Part shown: positions 47,780 through 59,900 of the stretch, piece by piece
Layout of the letters: each line of letters begins with the position of its first letter
Position numbering within the stretch: the first letter of the stretch is position 1
From: Prinia subflava
Taxonomy: Eukaryota > Chordata > Aves > Passeriformes > Cisticolidae
Direction of reading: 5' to 3'
Length of the DNA stretch: 64,000 nucleotides
Assembly (NCBI RefSeq): GCF_021018805.1
Contig: NC_086247.1
Coordinates: 133,837,602 to 133,901,601, forward strand
The notes under the pieces: model-generated
Told to the model about the DNA's origin: nothing
The model's input: the letters and a program-made list of their open reading frames with translations, nothing else
Databases searched by the model: none
Program-made: the position numbers and the translations under genes

Positions 47780-47890
47780 TTGGGTCTTAAAAAGGCTTTG
47801 TTAATCCACTTCAGTGCAGTGGGGTTTTCTTGCAAGGCACTGATTTGGTCTTTCACAAGGTGAAAGGAAGAAAGGAGTGAAATATTTGCC
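47780..47890 (+). promoter_or_regulatory. Candidate gene 2 promoter and 5' UTR
   Basis: The 110 bases before the start codon contain CTTAAAAAGG (47786-47795), loosely TATA-like, and a purine run with GGAA (47863-47875) that would suit PU.1/ETS, as expected for a macrophage gene. There is no CpG island. The transcription start was not determined, so this is a weak call. Confidence 0.25.
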
Positions 47891-47951
47891 ATGTCTCTCT
47901 ACTTGCCCCTGATTTTTCTTCTCTTCATTAGTACATCTCTTCAAATGTCTG
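47891..47951 (+). CDS. MRC1: Gene 2 exon 1: start codon and signal peptide
   Basis: ATG at 47891 in the context TTTGCCATGT, donor GTAAGT. It encodes MSLYLPLIFLLFISTSLQMS plus the first base of a Gly codon, a hydrophobic signal peptide. Phase 1 agrees with exon 2, and human MRC1 also splits the signal peptide from the R-type domain here. An in-frame ATG at 49686, just before exon 2, would give a weaker leader and is separated from exon 2 by a good acceptor, so I prefer 47891. Intron 1 has 1,762 bases. Confidence 0.8.
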
Positions 47952-50900
47952 GTAAGTCTTTGTTCTCTGCTAAGTGTGGAGGTTTTCAAGTACTTTAACA
48001 TGTGTTCTAGTTATCTCCCTTAGTGGGCAGTGAATTTAGCTCTAGTCACAGCATATAATTAAAAGATGTTTTATTCAGCTCTGAAGTTTAGTGGTATCTG
48101 CATAGGCATTCTCTTTCCCTAACACAGGTTTCAACATGGTATATGAGTGAAAAGAATATGCCAGCAGATGTGGCCATGACCTTGGCAGTGCTGTTTCTTG
48201 AGAAAGCTGAGAGCGGACAGAAGCTGATTTCACTGTGCTCCATCGGAGGCTGGAAGAGCTCAGTACAGAGCAGTGAACTCTCAGCATGCACAGAACTAAG
48301 GGCTGATGTGTGCTTTGAGTTTCTTGGCAGCTCGTATAGACCATAGCATACTGATCAGTGCATATTGAAAACTTGCTTCCAAGCTGAGAGCTTTAGGAAG
48401 GACCTTAAAATCCCCCCAGTCCATTAGATTTCACACCCTCCTACTGCTGAGAGAAAAAAAAAGATGTGTCTTTTCCATGGCTATTTCCCAGCTAGAGAGC
48501 TCTGCAAGTCCAGTGTGACTGCTTGAATGGCAGCAGGAACCAACCCATGCACCAATGGTCTAATCCACCACAGGACAATTTCTTCTGTGCATGTTTTTGG
48601 GTGAGACCAAGCCAGCTCTAACCCATCCTCTGCTAAGCCATCCCAAGAACAACTGCAGCTGGCAAGCTCTGTCAGAGAAAATATTGTCTGGCTTGATTTG
48701 GTCTATAGCCTTTCAAACAAACAGTACCAAGGCTGTTCAACCACTCCCTGTGAGCTTTGGGATGGGAGGGTTATGAAGGCCCAGTTAAGTATTCTGGCCT
48801 TGGCAAGAAACCTTGGGTAAAACTCGATGGCACTGCTGGGTGAGTTGGGTGATGCTGCCTGTTACCTAGAACGGAGCGAAGGGGTGCAAGTTGAGCTGCA
48901 GTAAGAGTGAAGATTTGGAGCAGACTTTGTTGAAGCTGATCTTAAGAAACAAAATCCTGATGTGCACTGTCTCACATTACAAGTGTAGTTATTTATAGCA
49001 CTTAGGATATTGGCTTAGTTTAACTGTGCTCAGAACTGATGATGCTGCAAGTTGTGGCTTCCCTCCTGAGAAACCTACAAATAAAACTCTGTGAAGAAAT
49101 GACTTTTTGCACACAAATATTCCCAAGACAATTAACCAAAAATGAAAAATACAACACTTTCTTGGAGAGCTAAAAACCACAATGTTGTTCTGGGCCAAAT
49201 ATAGAAATATATAATTTCGAGTATGTAAATGACTTTTAATAGCTCTAAAGCAAAAAAGTCCTTTTACTTGCAGCATTAAAGCCCATTTAAATGTGATTTG
49301 GTGAAACTTTGAAGAAATGATGAAATGTAATGTAATGAAGATGATTTCTGACATCCATTTTGAGACCACTGTGGTTTCAGGAGTAATATTAAGAAGAGCA
49401 ATTTCTCTTGAAAGACTCATATTTTCAGCTTTTGTGTTTTTCCATTTTAAGAACATTTTCATAAACATCCTTCATATCAATGATTAACCTCCCTTGATTT
49501 CTTGCTCTATGAACTATATATACTATTTAGGGTTTTTTTGTGTTGGTTTTCTTTTGGTTGGTTGGTTGGTTTTTTGGTTTTGTTTTGGTTTTGGTGGGTT
49601 TTTTTGTTTGTTTGTTTGGGGTTTTTTTTTTGGTAGCAGACTGTCATATAGCAACTAACTGACTTTCGCTCCTAAGAAACCTCAAATGTTTGCATTATCA
49701 TTTTATTTCATAGGCAGGGGAATATTTTCCATCTATAACGAAGACAACAAGCTCTGTGCCCAAGCCCAGAACTCCAGCTCAGTCATTACTGCCACTTGTG
49801 ATGAGCGTGACGAGTTCCAGAGGTTCAGGTGGGTCTCCCCCACGCAGCTGCTGAGCATGGCACTCAAGCTCTGCCTGGGAGCGCTTGCCAAGGATGACGA
49901 GGCTGCCGTCACGCTGGAACCCTGCAACAGGACAAACGAGCTCCAGTGGTGGGAATGCAGAAATGACACACTTGCAACCCGTGGCAAGGATTTATTTCTC
50001 AACTATGGCAAGGGCAAGGGGAAGAAAATCAGGCTGTCCAAAGCATCCAGCAAAGGGAGCAGGTGGAAAATCCATGGAAGTGCAGAAAGCGTGTGCTCTC
50101 AGCGCTATGAGGGTGAGTACTGAAATTCCATCTCTATTTCTTGGTAACTTGACTGCCCCTACTTACAAAACATTCCACTGCCTGCTTGACAGGCAGCAAC
50201 CATTCTCTTAGAGTGACATCAGCAGATGAGCTGATTATAAATTGGGTGTATAAATGAAAGGTGAATATATCTGCATACTTTTCAGCAAATATAGCTGTAT
50301 ACATTTCTGCATAATTTGTAAAGTGCAATTCTTTCAAATGGTGAAATAAAATGACAAAGGCCCATGATATAAACATAGGGAAGAATGGAAATTATGTTTG
50401 TACAACAACAGCAAAAGGAAATCTATGACTGTTTTAAAATATCTGATCAATTTGTATAGGAGATGATTGTGTTACATTTAGTTTTTATTATTGCTTTTAT
50501 TTGGTTTGACCACTAATAATCTCTAAGAAGAGAATTTCTTGTTTAGATAGACAGAACCCACCATTAACATTATTTACCTAGTGTTTCCCAAGCCTAGTGA
50601 AAACAAAAAGTAGAAAAAAGCAAAAGGAAGAATGGTACATAATTGTTTAGGATGCAATGTTTTATCATGCTGGAAAATGACCCCTAGAGAGTAAGATCTC
50701 CTTTTCCTACAATTTTATTGCTCTTGGGCTATGTAGAGGAAGCATTCAGGATCAAGTAATCAATCTCCTTTCTGTTGTGATGCTGGTATGTTGGGAATTT
50801 AACAACAGAATAAATTTTTTGTACACTACATCTGTTGCACAGGAATGACGTTTGTCATAGTTTTGTACAGACAGAAGCAAATTAGACAGGAGAGTGACGG

Positions 50901-53900
50901 AAGGGTCACTTCCCAGCAGAGTCCTTGGAAATTTAAATATAACTTCCTCTCATGAAGACTAATAATAATACTCTGATACCTCCTTTCCAAGTTTTTTTTC
51001 TAATCAAGCAGGGGAAAAAATAAAGAAAATATATACATTATCTAAGGACAGAATTATGTGTGTCGTGGGAGAAGCTGAGTCACAGGGACCTGTGACACAG
51101 TAGTCCAGAAAGCAATGGCATGACAAAGTTAAACAGAAATTAGTCTGAGGCCCAATTAGGTGTTTGAGAGTTTTAGTTCTGAATATTTTGCCAACAGTCA
51201 TACCTGACTGGCACAACAGCCTTTTAGAGGCTCAGGGTAACAAAGTGCTGATGTGTTGAGCCCTGCATGACTCAGGTTTGTCCATGGAAAACCAGCCATG
51301 AGTGCCAGTGTGGTGAGCATCTGATGCCAGCTGACTGGTGAGAATTGGTCTCTGCTTTTCTCCACAGATATTTACACTCTGGGAGGAAATGCCTTTGGTG
51401 CCCCCTGTGTGTTCCCTTTTAAGCACCAGGGCAAATGGTATGCTGAATGCATCCCTCGGAGGGATGATGCAGACTCTCTCTGGTGTGCAACTTCTTCAGA
51501 CTTTGACAAAGACCAGTTGTTTGGGAACTGCCCACTAAAAGGTAATTTATTTATAAAAAGTCTCAGGAAAGCTGTTAAGAAAAAGTGTCATCTGCTGTCA
51601 TGGTCAAAATGTTCTTGGGATGTGGAAGCGAGCGAGCTGAATTCTAGCTTGTCTAGTTCACTGGTGAGCTCTGCAACAAGGAAAGGAGGCAGCTGCTCCT
51701 CACCCTCACTGTCCCACAGTGTCCCCAAGACTGGTATCACAGGGACTGCTCTGAGGGTGGTGACTGGCACTGGTGGATGAAGGAAGAGGAAATCCCTAGG
51801 ACTGGGTTTCAAGACAAAGGGAGTGCAGTGGATGAGGGAGGTGAGCTGTAGCAGGAGACTGTTGTGTATTATTGGGTGCAGGAGAGAACAGGAGGGCTTT
51901 AGAGAAGGGAAGGGTGCAGGGCAGAGGCACTGACCTTCACCTGTGCTTCCATACTCAAATTCCCTGCCTCTTCCTCCCCACTTCACATGTGATTGTGTGG
52001 AAATGGTAATTTCTGTTATATTTGGTGTTCTGGAGGAGCATGAGATGGATCTGAAGGTAAGAAATGGGTGTGGAGACCAAAACTTCTATACAGTAAAGAG
52101 AGAAATACTTGTAGAGGTAGAATATATCAGTGAGTGGGTTAATGTGGACTGAAATATGAGAGAAGTAGATGAGTTACATAAATAAAAAGGAACATGGTCA
52201 ATGTAGAAAAATTAGGTTTGTAAGGATAAATAATTCCTTATGTGAATGAAATATTTTTAATACTTAATGCACAAAGTATATTTATGTGAGTCAAATGGTA
52301 TGTAAAAATGATAAAATCACACAGTTATACTGTTTTAGTCTGAAGCAAATATTTTATTTTCTGGGTTAGTAAACATGATTATCTTGTCAAATTGCTGGTA
52401 TCATCTTTTATAGACACCACCCAGAATAAGTTTTGGAAAACAAATCCCGTGACAAAAACACGCTATCAGATAAACTCAGAGTCACTTTTGACATGGCACC
52501 AAGCAAGAAAAAGCTGCCAGCAGCAGGATGCAGAATTATTAAGTATCACAGACCTTCGTGAAGAAATGTATTTATTAGGTAAAGTAAAAATACCCTAAAA
52601 TATATGTATAAAAATCAAGCACTGTTTAAAATGTAAGTCAGATCCAAGGTTTTAATATGGATACTTATATTTATCTCATAAAAATAGTTTTCAGTGACAT
52701 TCTTAAAAGAGTTGTCCCTTTCTCACAAAAACTCATATTAAAATCATGGAAATAATCTAACTTATATTAAAAAAATATATATATCCCTCATGCTTTAAAA
52801 TATTTCCAGATATATTGAATAACTTAAAAAATCAGAGACATTTAATAACCTGACTGTTTGTTTTGGCAATTTAGGGCTCACTAGTGACCTGGGCATCAAT
52901 GCAAAGCTCTGGATTGGTCTCTACAATGCACTTGACAGTGGCTGGAAGTGGACTGGGGGAAGTCCTTTCAGATATCTCAACTGGGCTCCAGGTAAGTGCA
53001 CTTTTCTTAAATGATGATCAACATCTGGGCTAAAATTTCCTCCCCTTCTCTCTCCTCATCTCCCCTCCCCACCACAGTGATGCTCCCTTGTCACACCTCT
53101 TGGGAGTTATCACTCAAGGAGTAATACTCCAGTGGCTTTGCAGCTGCAAAGGTCTTGCATATTTCTTCCCATGAAGAGTTAAAAAGTTTCACTGTTAAAA
53201 GAAGGATTCTGTTGCTCTTTTTTAAAGGAAATCCCTCTGTGGAACCTGGAAAAATATGTGGGACCTTCCAAGGTAGGAATGGCAAATGGGAAAACCAGCT
53301 GTGTGATCGGAAACTGGGATATATCTGCCATAAGAGAAACACCTCCTTGGATTCTTCCACCATCGCTTCAGGTGCTCTGTTAAAGCTAAGGCTAATTTTA
53401 CAGTCAGTGAGAAATATTGTGAGGATGTCATACATGAAAAGGCAACATATTGTCAAAACAAAAGGCTTACATCCGGGTCAAATACTGATAAGACTTTAAT
53501 TTTCTGGCTCATTTTAAAGATGATGTCTAAATGTTGTTCATCATTTGGAAAAGAGCCCAGGGTACCAAAGAAGGCAGGATTAGGTGTTTAGCTGTGTTAT
53601 CCAGACCATGAAATACTGATAAATATCCCTTGCCATGATATATACTCTAAATCTACGTCCTGCTAAAAGATGTGACCCAGAGTTCATTCTCCCCTGCTCT
53701 CTGTGGCCCTTTTTGTTCTATTCTGAAGGGGAAAAATCAGATTGTGCATCTGGAACCTTTCCCCTGTTGAGCTTCCTTTTAACTTGAGGCAGACTAAGTC
53801 TTAGCTACATTAAGAAATAGGCATGCAGCTGCTTAACTGGGAATTCCCAGCATGAAACTAACTTCACAGTACCTCCCTCCCCTAATATATATGAGTATAT

Positions 53901-56900
53901 AGAGTATATAGCTCAGGGGATGCATCACACCTGCATACCCTGTACTTTCCAGCTGTACCCAGGCAGTTCACTTGGAAAGGTTTCTGACCCTGCTAACCTT
54001 CAAACCATGTCTGGATGTTGCTTAGGGGAATGTAACTTGCCCATGTCCAAACCATGTCCAGGGAGCACCAGACAGAGCATTGACCACACACCAATTCTGG
54101 GCACACATCCTCCTCTCCTCAGTTTGCCCTGTAGGTGCAGAGCATGGGAACTTTCCAAGCAGTGGAAGGTGGCTGCCATACTGAGTTCATACCAAGAAAT
54201 AAGTGTTGATCAAAGTGTGCAGCTGGAATTTCTGGTATAACATTTCTGGTACAATGTGGCTGTGCCTGGACTCTCTGAGATATGATTTGGGCTGTGTAGG
54301 TGCTCCAACTGGCTCCTGAGCACCTGGTGTTTCCAGAGGAAAAATATAAAAAGCTACAAAATTCACCAAGATGGAGTCCCTGAGCAGGAAAAGAAGCCCT
54401 TTTCTGTAGAACTTGGCTGTATCCAGAGCCTCATTGAGAGGGATTTAATGTGGAGTTGTGCCCTGTACATTTGCATGCCAAATTATGCTGTATTTACCTA
54501 ATCTCGTAAAATCGTTTTTGGGAGCTCCATCACAAATAGGGGGAAAAATTTGGTTTTTAGTCTTTGTACCCTCAGACTTTGACTTCTCTCCTCTTCCAGT
54601 GTGTGTTCCAATATTTAAAAATCACATCAGCACAGATAATTTTCTTTTTGATGTAAAAACACTGAATAGAACTTCTCATTAATGACATAATTTTTTTAGG
54701 TGATTCAAAGCGCTTTAAATGCCCCAGAGAATGGGTGCCCTATGCAGGTCATTGCTACAGAATTTATAGAACACCAAAAATATGGAAAGAAGCCCAGTCT
54801 TCCTGTAGAAAAGAAGATGGAGAGCTGGCGAGCATTCATAATGTTGAAGAGTACAGTTTTACAGTGTCACAGCTCGGGTACAGTGAGTATTCCTGAAGAT
54901 AACTCTTTTTTTTTTTTCTTTTAATCTGGGATGATACTGTTGCTATTATTCTTTTAATCATTTAACCATGGTCTGATTTGTTTTTTAAGTTCTTCAGTCA
55001 AAATGGGTGTGAGATGTAATTATTCCATTAAAAGATATATTTATTCCTACAATTAACTTTGTTTTCCCAGAGCCAGATGATGAGCTCTGGATTGGTCTAA
55101 ATGACTTCAGGGTTCAAATGTACTTTGAATGGAGTGATGGCACACCTGTGATTTACACCAAATGGCAGCATGGAGAGCCAACACATACCTGGAACAAGGC
55201 AGACTGCGTTGTTATGAAGGGACAGGTAAAAATCCCTTCTCCATTCTCTACTTTCTTCTGTCCTTTTGCCTTGCCTCCTAAAATGAAAACATTTAGGGTT
55301 AAAAAAAAAAAAGAATACTGGTTTTAAAAATATGACAAATACTTATGAACTTGGTTTAGTGTGGAGGAATACTCGAGACCAGATCTAGGAAGCTGTGTGA
55401 TGAACCAGTAGCAGTGCACTGCATGGAGACCTGGTCTTCTCTGAGACAATTTCCATGTGAAATTGCTTGAAATCATTTTACTTTCCTATTTCCCACAATC
55501 ATCCATATGGAACATGACTGATCATAGAGGAATAGGTTCTTGGAGCATGGACTTTCTCATGTTTTCTCTAAAACTACTAAAATTTATGGGTTTTAGAGTT
55601 ACTTTGGAAGCACAAAACCAGATTTTATTTTGTTTTCTACCCATTATTAAAAAAAAGTGTAATGTTGTGGAAAAAAACTTACACAGATTTTTTTTCATAT
55701 TTTATCTTTGGTTTATCCAGCATTTCCTTGCCATAGTCATCTGATTATATGAACATAATAGATGCTATGCTGGTGAGAATAGAGAGGAACATAACATTTT
55801 CTTTCCTACTCTCATCGGTCCCTGAATCTTTAATAGATATAGCCCTTGTTCTCACAGCCCTGAGGAAATGTGGCCCTTACTGCATGTATTTGGGAGTTTT
55901 GGAGAAAAAAACAAGGCAAGGAAGAGAGCTCAAATAGTCTCAGCCTTAGGAAGACAGAAGGATTCCTTCTGAGGATGGATATTCTTGTTGGACCTTAATT
56001 GTCTCTAGCTTTCACTTCTCTTTGTGGTTTCTTCTTACAATATTTAGGATGGATCCTGGGCTGACAGTTCTTGTGAAAGGAAATTTGGCTACATCTGTAA
56101 AAGGAAACCCTTGTCTGAAGAACCGGAGGAAGCTGAAGTTAGTTACCCAGGCTGCCAGAAGGTAAGTGTAAAATGGAAGCAGCAAAAGGTGATTGTGTAT
56201 TACCTCCACTCCCATGATAATAACTATGACAGAAGTAAATTATTGTGACTGTTCTTGGTGGAGCCTAGAAAAACTGACTGGAGCCTAGAAAAACTGTTAA
56301 TTTCATATATATTGATACTTCTTAGACTGATAGGTAAACTTTTGCTTTATTTTACTGAAATACAGATTGACTTCTTTTTTTCTTATTCCCTTACAAGTGT
56401 GTTTCACTCAGCTCTCTCCTACTGCAGAACTGGTCACTGCACCCACAAAAACCACTCTCTGCAGAACAATCTTTTCAGGGTGTAACACATGTCAAGGGTT
56501 GCACACCTCAGTTCTATCAATTTGCCACAGGAGTCAGGAATATTTGAGCTGAATGTTTTGCAGATTGTAAACTCTTGCAACAGCTACTTATGCAATGAGA
56601 AGGCAGAGCAAGCTTTACACGGAGAGCTGCAAAGTGGTTGTGACTGTGGCTGCCAGCCCCAAGGCATAACCACAGCTCACTGTTTGCACAGACCTGGTGT
56701 GTCCTGTATCAAGGGACAAGACACAGAGTTATGGTCACAAAAGCTATGTTTGATTATTCTCTTGGTTCCTTTCATGGCCTTTGGGATCAGTTTTGACTTG
56801 GGGTGTGGTACTAGTGTGGCTTTTGGAAGTGCACAAAGCCGTGCAGTCTGACAGGGTCTCTGCACATCTCTGCTTTTGCACTGACAGGGCTGGATGAAGC

Positions 56901-59900
56901 ACGGCTTTTACTGCTACTCCTTGGTGCAGCTGCCAGCAACATTCCCAGAAGCAAAAAAAGTTTGTGAAGAAAACAAAGGTTATCTGGCTACTGTAAGAGA
57001 CAGGTATAGAAACATAATTCTTGTCCTCTTATGTGTGTAACCAGGATGGAAGTGTTAAACAAAAATTTCTTCCTATTTAACAGTTATTCATAATGTCTAT
57101 CTGGTGTGACGCTACTCTTTCCCAGGAAAATCTGAGGTATAGCTGATGAAGTATTGCATAATACATCAGGGGCTTTTATGTCATCAATACAAACATTCAA
57201 GATATTGTTATTACAGACTTACACTGTTGTTGCCTCTGGGAATTACAAAACTGGGTCACCTGCATGACAACCCCAGATTGACAGATTGTTTTAAAACTTT
57301 TTGAACTAAAAATAAACAGATAAACATGGAACTATTTTTTTCTCTTGGATTAAAGCTTTTCAGCCTTTTTTTTTTTTCTTTCTTTGCAACCGCCAGATCT
57401 GGAAGAATTTTAGAATAAAAGTAGATTTTTCCCCCAGAGTAACAAGATTTAAAGATCTAGACCTTATCATAAAGCTAAGTAAAACACTTTAGCTCTTATT
57501 GATACAGAATGAGAAATATATACTCATTAACTTAAGTACTGTTTGGTTTCTGTTCATTGTGCAGTATAAAAGGCAGATAGAATTGTCCTAAATTCTAGAC
57601 ATAATTTACATTAGCAAAATGTAAGGGAAAAGTTATTTTCCATGATAATTAGAACTATATAAGTAAGAAAATTACCCTTGCTCAATTTCATACATATTGA
57701 CAAACTTTACCAAATTTGCTACCATGAACTGTTTGAAGAAATGAACATATTCTGATAAAATGTGATACAACAGATTGGTGCTTACTCTTCACAGATACGA
57801 GCAAGCTTTTCTGACCTCCATAACTGGATTCAAACCAGAAAAATACTTCTGGATTGGTCTTTCAGATGTGGAAGAGCATGGGACATTCAAGTGGGCAAGT
57901 GGAGATCCTGTCACCTTCACTCACTGGAATGTGGGAATGCCTGGTAAGTGCCATGGAGGCCATTGAGTTCCTGCTCTGGGGAATGACAAAATGAGGGTTT
58001 GAAAGCTAGAAAGGTTTAGAAACTCTTCTGGCATAAAGTGGCAGAAAGGGTACTGCTACTTTCTGTTTGTGCTAAAGGAATAGATCAGGGACTGTGGTAA
58101 CTGCTAGAAGATCACTTGGGACTGAACGTGTCTGTTGGTTTCATTAGGTTTTTGTTTCGTGGGTATTTTGAAGTAACTCCTACCATAATGTAAAAGGAAC
58201 TTACATTAAAAAAATCTTTAAATTATTTAATAGGAATGCATATGAGCTGTTGTGACCTACTGGTATCCAAACACAGCGGGAACAGGTTACTCTTAAATGA
58301 GCGGCAGATATTTTGAGAAGATGTAGCCATCAATAAGATTTAACAACTTCATGTTTTACAAAGGAGAGGAGTCAGGCTGCGTGGCCATGGCAACAGGAAG
58401 TTCAGCTGGATTATGGGATATTTTGAACTGTGAAGAAACAAACACATTTCTCTGCAAGCAGCTGGTGGAGGGAGTCACCCCCCCTCCTCCTCCTCCAACA
58501 ACATCCCCTCTCCTGTTTTGCCCAGAGGGATGGCAGTCTGTTTCTCAGAGCAGCTTCTGCTTCAAAGTAGGTGTTTCATTTCTGAATACAAGTGTTTGCC
58601 ATTTAAATAACAATATATGTTATTCATGCATGGAAGGTGGATTTTACCCTGCCTACTCGAGGGACAGTCTGTGGTAACATGTGTGCAGCCATCCCCCAGT
58701 GGTATGGCTGGGAAATGTTGGAAAAAGCCGTGTGTATGTGGAACTGAACTCTGGAGCCACAGGCACTCTGAGATGATGGGCAGTAATCAAATTTGATAGA
58801 CAACCACAGGCTGAATGGTTGAATTATTAAATAGTCAGAAATAGAACAAGACCAAAAGATCAGAAGAAAGATAGAAGCCCATTTTTGTGTTTCTAAATAT
58901 CTGTAATACCCAACACAGTATTTAATTGCCCACTTTCTATAGATTTTTCAGGGAGGAAGGGAAAAAATGCAAACTTGGTTTGAAGCAAGAGATTTTTGCA
59001 GAACCATTGGAGGAGATCTTGCATGTATCCACAGTGAAGAAGAACAAAACCTGATAGCTAGACTGTAAGTATCTGCAAAGTCCATCATTTAAATATAAGA
59101 AAAAACATTAAAATTGCCTGTCTGAAAGACATAAAGGATTGCTGGTGAACAATTTCTGCTTTACAAAGATGGTGTACAAAGTGGCAGGAAAAAATGGGTA
59201 AAAAGAGATGAGCAAAAGGTTTTCTTGACACAACTCTGGGAAGGTGCTGCCATGCACTAAAGTCACCTGAACATGAACAAAACTGAGAGAAGTATCATCA
59301 AAATTTGTTTTAACTGAAGTTAATTGAAAGAGATAAAACAGATCTTTTTACATCATTTGTAGCTGATCAGTAGATAAAATACTCTTGATTAAAAGAATAT
59401 TTTGTGCTTGTTTCCTACCTTATGTAAGGGGGAAAATTTGAAGACTAAGAAAAGCCTATTGATGTGCTTGTATAAATGTTTAAATCAAGTCCATGAGTGC
59501 AGGCAGGTCTGAATTTGAATGCCTAAACTACTTAGTGGAACCAAGACCTTTAAATACATTTTCATTTAACTCAGTTTTTGTGGACTTACGGGATTTGTGA
59601 CCTTTCCCATAAAGTTCTGTGTTTCACTGCTTCCTGGCACATGTAGTGCAAGGCTGTTTTTCCCCACATGACAATTGAATGATTACTTTATATGATTGTC
59701 TGAAGTTATACTTGAAATATCAAGTGTGCTGACAATAATGTAATGCTATACCTTCTCCTTTTCTGTTTCATGCTGTGTCTGATTCTATTTGTAATAATTC
59801 AGAGATAGAGGTTATATTCACTATTCTTACTGGATGGGCTTAAGTGCCTTGGACTCTGATGCTGGATTTACATGGAGTGATGGCTCACCAGTGAGTAAAT

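Noticed and set aside
48989..49468. Minus-strand open frame of 159 codons in gene 2 intron 1
   Set aside because: Composition is typical of AT-rich non-coding DNA, there is no domain, and no splice or promoter context was found.
49686..49713. Start of gene 2 at the ATG at 49686
   Set aside because: The leader read from it is poor, an acceptor stands between it and the domain, and a better signal peptide exon in matching phase lies at 47891.
51409..51780. Open frame of 123 codons over the FN type II exon and intron 3
   Set aside because: The first part is the real exon 3 from 51368 and the rest reads through the GTAATT donor into the intron.
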